A stretch of 64,000 bases of DNA, from the NCBI GenBank assembly GCA_960531495.1, contig OY482866.1:15730725-15794724 (forward strand). Direction: 5' to 3'. The DNA is from Zeus faber (lineage: Eukaryota > Chordata > Actinopteri > Zeiformes > Zeidae). The position numbers were made by a program, and so were the translations under genes. Each line of letters opens with the position of its first letter. Position 1 is the stretch's first letter. Below, piece by piece: positions 57,881-64,000 of this stretch. The notes beneath the pieces are model-generated. The model was not told the DNA's origin, did no database searches, and worked only from the letters and a program-made list of their open reading frames with translations.

Positions 57881-59548
57881 CTGCTTTGATCCTTTGATTT
57901 CCTCAGATACGCTTCAAATTCTCTGATAGAGGCTCCACGTTTAAGTACATGGTTGTGTAAACTCCTTAAGGTGGAAATCCATAACATTGTCTGTGTTGGT
58001 TGGATTACACAGCCCAGTCTGAGCATTCCATTCGAAACGGAAATGGTCTTTGTCAATTGATATGGTGGGGATATTTTTGCATATGCCCGATCCTTGCATT
58101 TTTTACTGGGAAAGGCCGACCCAGCCACCAAGAATTGAAACAGCACACAGAGGAGCCCATGCATAGCACAAATCCAATGGAGGTGGAGTTTCTTAAAAAT
58201 TGTATGTACGTACCACTTTAAATGCAACGACAAGGAAACACTAACATATTTTAGCTCAATAAAAATGAACTCTGATACAACCAATAGTGTTAAATAAAAA
58301 TCTGTATATATTTTTTCATCTCAGGGGTACTTCTAGTGCAACATACTGGTGCAAATTTCAGCATGCAGGCTTCACAAAAGGGAGATGATCTTCCCATCTG
58401 GTTGTGTGAGAGGCCGGCAGAGGAGGTCAGTGAGAGTGGAACTGTTACAGTTCTTGCAAGTTCTTCTCACACATATACACGCGCCTGCATCAAGACACAC
58501 TAACACACATTCCAAATTCCTGACTGCGGAAAATCCTGGAGAGGAAAAAAAAATGGCGGGGGGGGGGGATCTTGGTCTCATGTCACAGAACTCCAGCTGG
58601 CTATTGTGTAACTCTGGAGACATAATGCCAAGTTTTGTTTTCGCCAGAGACGCGACAGGTGGGGGAGTTTAAGCACTATGGCTGAATCTCATCCAGTCTT
58701 TTTCATTCAACACTCAAGTCGCATAGGGGAAAAGGAGGGGATGGAGGCCGGGAGTCCTGGTGATCTGCCATGAGAATTGGACAACTGAGTAGCCAAGCGC
58801 AAAGCTCACACGGGAGGAATTATGAGGAATTCCCCCCATGCTGCTATGAAGTATTCATTTTATTTAGGCAGGTAAGGCACTATGGGTGGGCCTGATGGGG
58901 CCTCCCGGACCTGCCCCCCACTTACATTCTTACTTTTCATGCTAGAACTAATTGCAGCCAGATGATTTTTCAACTTTAATTTTAAACTTTTTAAATTCGC
59001 ATTCACATGGAGAAAAACAAAAACTCACTGAACGGCGCTACGATTGAGAAACTTACCACTCTGCTGCAGCTTCTCACAGTGCTTAAGTGCAGTCCATGGG
59101 GCAAAGGTTCATGTTACATCTCCTTTTCAAAAAAGGGAAAACCACATTAAAGTCTGGTATTTCTTACAGTAACTGTACATGATTTGAAATAAAGGCCATG
59201 TCAAATTTTATTTAAAATGATCTTTCACAATAGTCGCAGTCGGCCTACCTCCAAAGGCTTAGGAGGTCAGCTCCCTTTCTTTTGAAAGACCTTGTTCCAG
59301 GTATCTCGTTCTAGTCTGGCATTTTATTATTGTGTTGACTGCTATTTAATGAAAAGAAAATTAAGAATCCAGCCGACTACCCATGTAGGGTTAAATTGTT
59401 GTATAACATCTGGTGGGTGGATTGTATTTATTGGCCGAGAACTAACGTTAGAAACACAGCTACACTCAGAACCCGGTAAGTGTGTGAATGACCTTGTGTT
59501 TCCGCTATTGTATAAACATTAATCAAGTACAGAAAAGGATTGTGAAAA
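57881..59548. other. Intergenic, no gene supported
   Basis: A minus-strand open frame at 57781-58284 (167 codons) has no family that I recognise and partly overlaps the LINE end. A plus-strand frame at 58349-58672 runs through poly-G and low-complexity sequence. Neither has supporting context. Confidence 0.4.
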
Positions 59549-59575
59549 TGTGTGTGTGTGTGTGTGTGTGTGTGT
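59549..59575. repeat. (TG)n microsatellite
   Basis: About 27 bp of pure TG. Confidence 0.95.
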
Positions 59576-59815
59576 CGGCAGGCTGATAAAAAGAGATTCG
59601 GGACGCATTACATCACCGGTCAATTGCCCCTGAAAATGAAAATCCCAACATGCAGAACGTATTGCTTTGGCCTTGCTTGACGCCCCACACCGCACTGCAA
59701 CCCATCCCATCCACAATCCTTCCTTCTTTCCCTTCTATTTCACTTTCCTTGGAAGGGAACGTAATCTGGGAACCCCCTATTACTCATCAATAGGGGGTTG
59801 CTCCTTCTGAGTCAG

Positions 59816-59818
<3 letters not shown>

Positions 59819-59858
<40 letters not shown>
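59819..59858. repeat. (TC)n microsatellite
   Basis: About 40 bp of pure TC. Arg-Glu repeats in a minus-strand frame over it are artefacts. Confidence 0.95.
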
Positions 59859-59860
<2 letters not shown>

Positions 59861-61886
59861 GTGGTCTGGAAACATGGAAACGATGTGTGAGTTGACCTTT
59901 AATTTAGAAGAAGGGTAGTCCCTCCATGGGTAGGACTTGGTTTCTTTCTTGGTTTCTACGTGGAAAAGACAGAGTAGAGGACAACAGGAGATGAGATGTT
60001 CTGATTCCATCTCCCTTGGAACAACGCGGGTGGTTGAGCAGGATGAGTGATTGAGAAGTTCTAAACACCACAGAGTGATAAATGGCTCCTCTGAGGCCAC
60101 GGGGTGTGGAAGCGAGTTTGGACACTTGTTGGCCCACACAGACCCTGAGCACAAAAACCCGACCCCATGTCCGGACTCTAATGAGACCTTCAAGGCCGAC
60201 CATTAACTTCTGTACTCAATTACCTGTATTGTATCGAGGACACATCGGTTGGCGGCTCTGGATGCCATCTCAAAACCGAATAAAATTACTCCGACTGCTA
60301 CCTCTCTGTATGTTTATACCGTGAATGCTATTTCACCTACTGTCCCAATTCTGTAGAGCTGGGCCCTTCAACCTATTTCAGCCCAAGGACCCTTCAGTGG
60401 ATAGAGAAACATATGTATACAGTACTTTATGATCTAGACCTGGTCTTAAATGGCTTGTGTAGAGAAAAAACAGTAAAATCCTGGGGCATCTGCAGGTGGG
60501 GAGAGCCAGCACTGGCAATGGGAAGGGGGCGCAGCTGCAGGAGATTTAGGTAATTAGGAGAGTCTTTAAAAGCTGCAGTGGCTTCACTGAAGACCAATGC
60601 TATAGAGGAAAAAAGAAGCAGTTGGTTCCTTTAAGCTACCAGGCAGAATCCGTCCACCAACCGCTTGCAGCAATCTCACATCTTGCTCTCACACACCTCA
60701 GACCGATAAACTTCAAAGCTAGTAGTTGACCTAACTTGTGGCTGTGCAGGGAGAGTTGTAAATACTGTGGGATAGTACATCTTTCAGTGTGTCATCATCA
60801 TACCTCTCGCCTTTTATAAAGAGGCACAGCGGTCCTTCTCCAACAGGAAAAAGGATGTATCATTCATGGCCATTAATCACTAACTTCGCAGTCATTTTTC
60901 CATGCTGTACTTACTCTTCTAGACGCTGAAAAATATGATGGCTGAAATTTCTTATGCCCGTGCAATATGCCCTAAGAAAGAAAAGTTCAAAAGAAAAATC
61001 TCCATTACATCTTGGGAGTGGAATGCCTCACATTTCATGCGAGATTTCGAAGAGCAGACGTATCAAGTGTACTCATATCGCAAGCATTGAATCGGTTTTC
61101 TTGGGTTTTTTCATCTCAGTTCTGGCTCGTCGCGTTCTCTTGCATAACATCGGCCCGTTTCTTTTCTCACAAGTTAGCACTTAGATTTAAAACTGAGAAA
61201 ACCAAGGCAGAGATAAGACGATTTACCACACAAGCTTAGCTGAGTCATGGTGCCTAGCTGTAGTTCTTGGCATTAGCAAACGCTGGCCTGTTCTTTCCCA
61301 TTGGCTACACTTTCCTTGGGGGTTGATATGCACCTCAACTGTGAAGAAACATTAACCACAGAAATAGCTGGTTCACACCACTGCTGGGAAAGAATAGTGG
61401 CACTATTACAAAACCTTGAAGTCATGCTTCATTCTGATCAAAGTTCTCCGCGCCCAAAATTCAGCACTGTTATTTTCTCGTATTGAAACGGCATAACAGC
61501 TAATGGCCATAATTTATCATGGAGATGGCTCATGGGTGTTACAGCAGACAGATGCCCTCTCCCTTTCCCATAAAAAGGTTTGATGCCCCCTAATTTAAAG
61601 CAAATGTTGGATTTGCAGAATAAAGTTGTGTATTTACTTTTGGAAACTTGGAGACTCCCACAGGACTATGGCTAGAAGATGAAGATTCTTTATTCACACA
61701 CCACAACACTTGTGACGATGGCAACCAACACATGCTACAAATGGTGGCTGGTGAAACTTGTTCTCTGCTTTTAAAGAGCAGTGGGTAGCATACAGCGATG
61801 CACCGAGGGACGATTACCAAATGTCCATCCCTGGTCAGGCGATGACTTTTGCATGTTTTTGGTGGGGGTCCTTAACGATGTAATAT
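59859..61886. other. Intergenic, nothing recognised
   Basis: Single-copy-like sequence without recognisable exon, RNA gene or transposon. Confidence 0.4.
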
Positions 61887-62045
61887 GCAGTACATGGAAA
61901 CCCCATACAGAAAGGCCCCTAATTCAGCGATAACCCACCAGAGTGCAGTGCCAACAGCGCCCCAGACAGGAATCAAACTCGGGACAATCTTTCTGTCAGG
62001 CAGCTGTGCAAGCACTGTGCCAACCCTGTCGACTGAGGCCAAATA
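61887..62045. repeat. Decayed short interspersed repeat
   Basis: ATGGAAACCCCATACAGAAA, then GGAATCAAACTCGGGAC and GTGCAAGCACTGTGCCAAC. This order (ATGCAAACTCC, AGAAAGGCCCC, GAATCGAACCCAGGACC, GCTAACCACTGCGCCAC in better-kept copies) is a very common fish repeat with a tRNA B-box-like part. Confidence 0.55.
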
Positions 62046-64000
62046 TGAGTTAACTGAAGTGTGTTCAAAATAAAGTGGTAATCAATGCGATTATTATTAT
62101 ATTTTTAAACCCATATTTTTTAGCTGGCACTTTTTAGCAAATGGTCATTCGTTAAATTGTTGTATTTGCATTACGCATGCACTCCTCTATACAGTGTTTC
62201 CATGTCGGTGGTGTCTACCTTACCCCGCAGGAACGCAAAATTTACTGGATCAACCCTTGCTCATGAACTACAAAAACCTGCTTAACTCCCCCTATGAAGT
62301 CTGGTTCCCAACCACATAAGTCAATTCCTCGGTGGGGGTGTGTGAGAACTACAGCAGCATGTGCAACCCGTCTGGACTTCACCTGCCGCGGATTTACAGC
62401 TGCTAGGGCAAGACAGAGGCATATTTCCTTTATTTAATGCCAGCATCCTGAGGGTAAGTAGAAGCCACTGTGGGCGTGGGAGCTCGGGTGTGTGTGTGTG
62501 GGGGGGGGGGGGCGGTGTAATGCTGAGAGGTCTGAGGTCACGACTCAGCACGACCAAAGTGGAGAAAAAGGAGGAGGATGGCAAAGAGGTGGGGCAACTG
62601 GCATGATACGAGGGAGGCACTTCATCCAGCGAGGCCGGGATGTTTATTGAAAGGGTTCAATTGATCTGAAACGAGGTTTGGTTTTATTACACAAACTAAA
62701 AGAACAACATTTCTGTGGGGTAGAAACCTTGTGAGTTTCCATGAAAACCAAAACTCATTAACCGAAGCATGTTTGTCATCCATATTTAGGCAACAAAAAA
62801 TATTTTAAATGTATTTTGCAGTTGTTGAGTTGTCGTAAAATGCCTGTAAAGGAAAAGAAAATGTAACTCAACATGCCATCAGTGAAGGACTTACCTAAAA
62901 TATTAACCTTGTTGTTTTGGAGATGTATGCCTGTTTATGTGGGTGCCAAGCAACAGATTAATATGAAAAATAGTTCTTCTACTGATTGAGCATTAAGTTC
63001 AACTCAGCCATTCGAGATGAACAGCATTCATTTTGTTTTATTCTCGTTTGATTACACTTCCATAAACCCTGTGACTAAAGAACATGGCATTTTTTAGGAA
63101 AGTAAGAAAGTAAGCTTTTAATGACTGGTCGGATCCAACTTTATAACATTTTCCAGGACAAAATGTTCTTGGAAGCCAAGCATTTGCATTTGCTACCAAA
63201 TGCAAACTAATTATGAAGGAAACTATAATCGGTCATTCTGTTTGCACAAACCTCCCAATAAAAAAATAAAAATAAAAATCACACCTTTTAACAAATGAAG
63301 ATATTCTGGGGAAATAACGCAGAAAACAAGGGCAGGAGAAAGAGGTTTTGTGCCTGGGGCGCTTTTATATTTGTTCGCTTTGTCTTACATTCATGTTCGC
63401 CTGGTGCCAGACAAGACACATCTGAAAGGGGATAACTTGTTTTTTGTAGACCATTCAGGCAGATTGTGCCTATAGTACTAAAGTAAATCTCACATGGACA
63501 ATCCCGTCAGATAAATCAGATATCAGTTTCCATTAATCTGTTTTTAACTGCGACTTAATAAAACTATGCGTTCCACAATTTATTTTTCTTCTTCCACAAC
63601 ATGTGGCACAGCCTTTAAAAAAGTTACTGTCTAGTAGAAATATAAATCCCTATAAAGTCGATGTAGCGCATCAACCTAGCCACTCTAATGGTCACATAAG
63701 TTCAAGCATGCAACAGAACCTATAAAAATAAACATTCTTTAAAAAAGCCCTAATTAAGCTTGAGGTCTTCATTGTGCTTGGGCAGTACAGTAGTGTTTGA
63801 ACAATTGGGTCCCTTCCTTTCTTTTAAATTCAGGAATTTTAAAAAGATGCATTTGTTAAATGATCTTTCCTACAGTATAGTATGTCTGAATCACCGGTTG
63901 AACACTAGAAATAAAGATGATGATCCTGTAATGCAGGTGTGTCAGTCCCTGAGAAAAGTCAACTGAAAAGTCATTCACAAATCATGGGAGGGAGACAAAA
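62046..64000. other. Intergenic, nothing recognised
   Basis: No gene or known transposon recognised. It contains a GTGTGTG run and about 12 G at 62488-62512. The composition is even and AT-rich, and repeats are few. Confidence 0.4.

Noticed and set aside
58349..58672. 107-codon plus-strand frame
   Set aside because: Crosses A and G homopolymers; no recognised domain or splice context.

Overview
The window looks like nuclear DNA of a teleost fish. It has no bacterial-type gene layout. It carries split genes with GT-AG introns, and its repeats are those typical of fish: L2 and CR1/Rex1-like LINEs, a hAT element, a Tc1-like element with a CACTTTATTAG terminus, a Tigger/pogo remnant, Ty3/gypsy pol, class-I-type endogenous retrovirus (ERV) remnants and a tRNA-derived SINE. 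No species can be named from sequence alone.

The only intact cellular genes I can support are two direct tandem paralogues on the minus strand, copy A (11372-14957) and copy B (30149-36582). Both encode acyl-CoA thioesterase / bile acid-CoA:amino acid N-acyltransferase (ACOT/BAAT) family proteins. Each reads as ten coding exons with GT-AG boundaries and matching exon lengths and phases, giving 434 and 436 residues with a Ser/Asp/His triad and no internal stop. They lie in a direct duplication (about 9.5-18.8 kb and 29.1-40.0 kb) that also carries an LTR-like repeat downstream and a long 5' flank. Further, decayed copies of the 5' flank and exon 1 occur at about 17.0-17.6, 38.7-39.1, 43.3-44.0, 50.1-50.2 and 55.2-55.4 kb, so a larger array seems to have been eroded by transposons.

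Layout: 0-6.9 kb is a three-level nest, an ERV 3' end (pol tail, broken env with an Ig-like domain, LTR) beside a hAT transposon that itself interrupts an L2 LINE. 6.9-9.3 kb has a 55-bp palindrome, a solo LTR inside TA/CA microsatellite and a gypsy pol fragment. 9.5-18.8 kb is block A. 18.8-29.0 kb is transposon fill: LINE, Tigger, a second ERV, an L2 split by a retroposon with a 13-bp target duplication, and a CR1/Rex1-like LINE. 29.1-40.0 kb is block B, with a Tc1-like element and nested R2-type LINE in intron 3. 40-43 kb has an 18-bp minisatellite and another CR1/Rex1-like LINE. 44.0-49.2 kb is one imperfect trinucleotide array of about 5.2 kb (ACA/GCA/GAA triplets). 49.3-57.9 kb is LINE fragments and GC-rich retroposon. 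57.9-64.0 kb is poor in recognisable transposons and has no gene I can support.

All coordinates and motifs were read by eye. Family names rest on recognised motifs, not on database searches.
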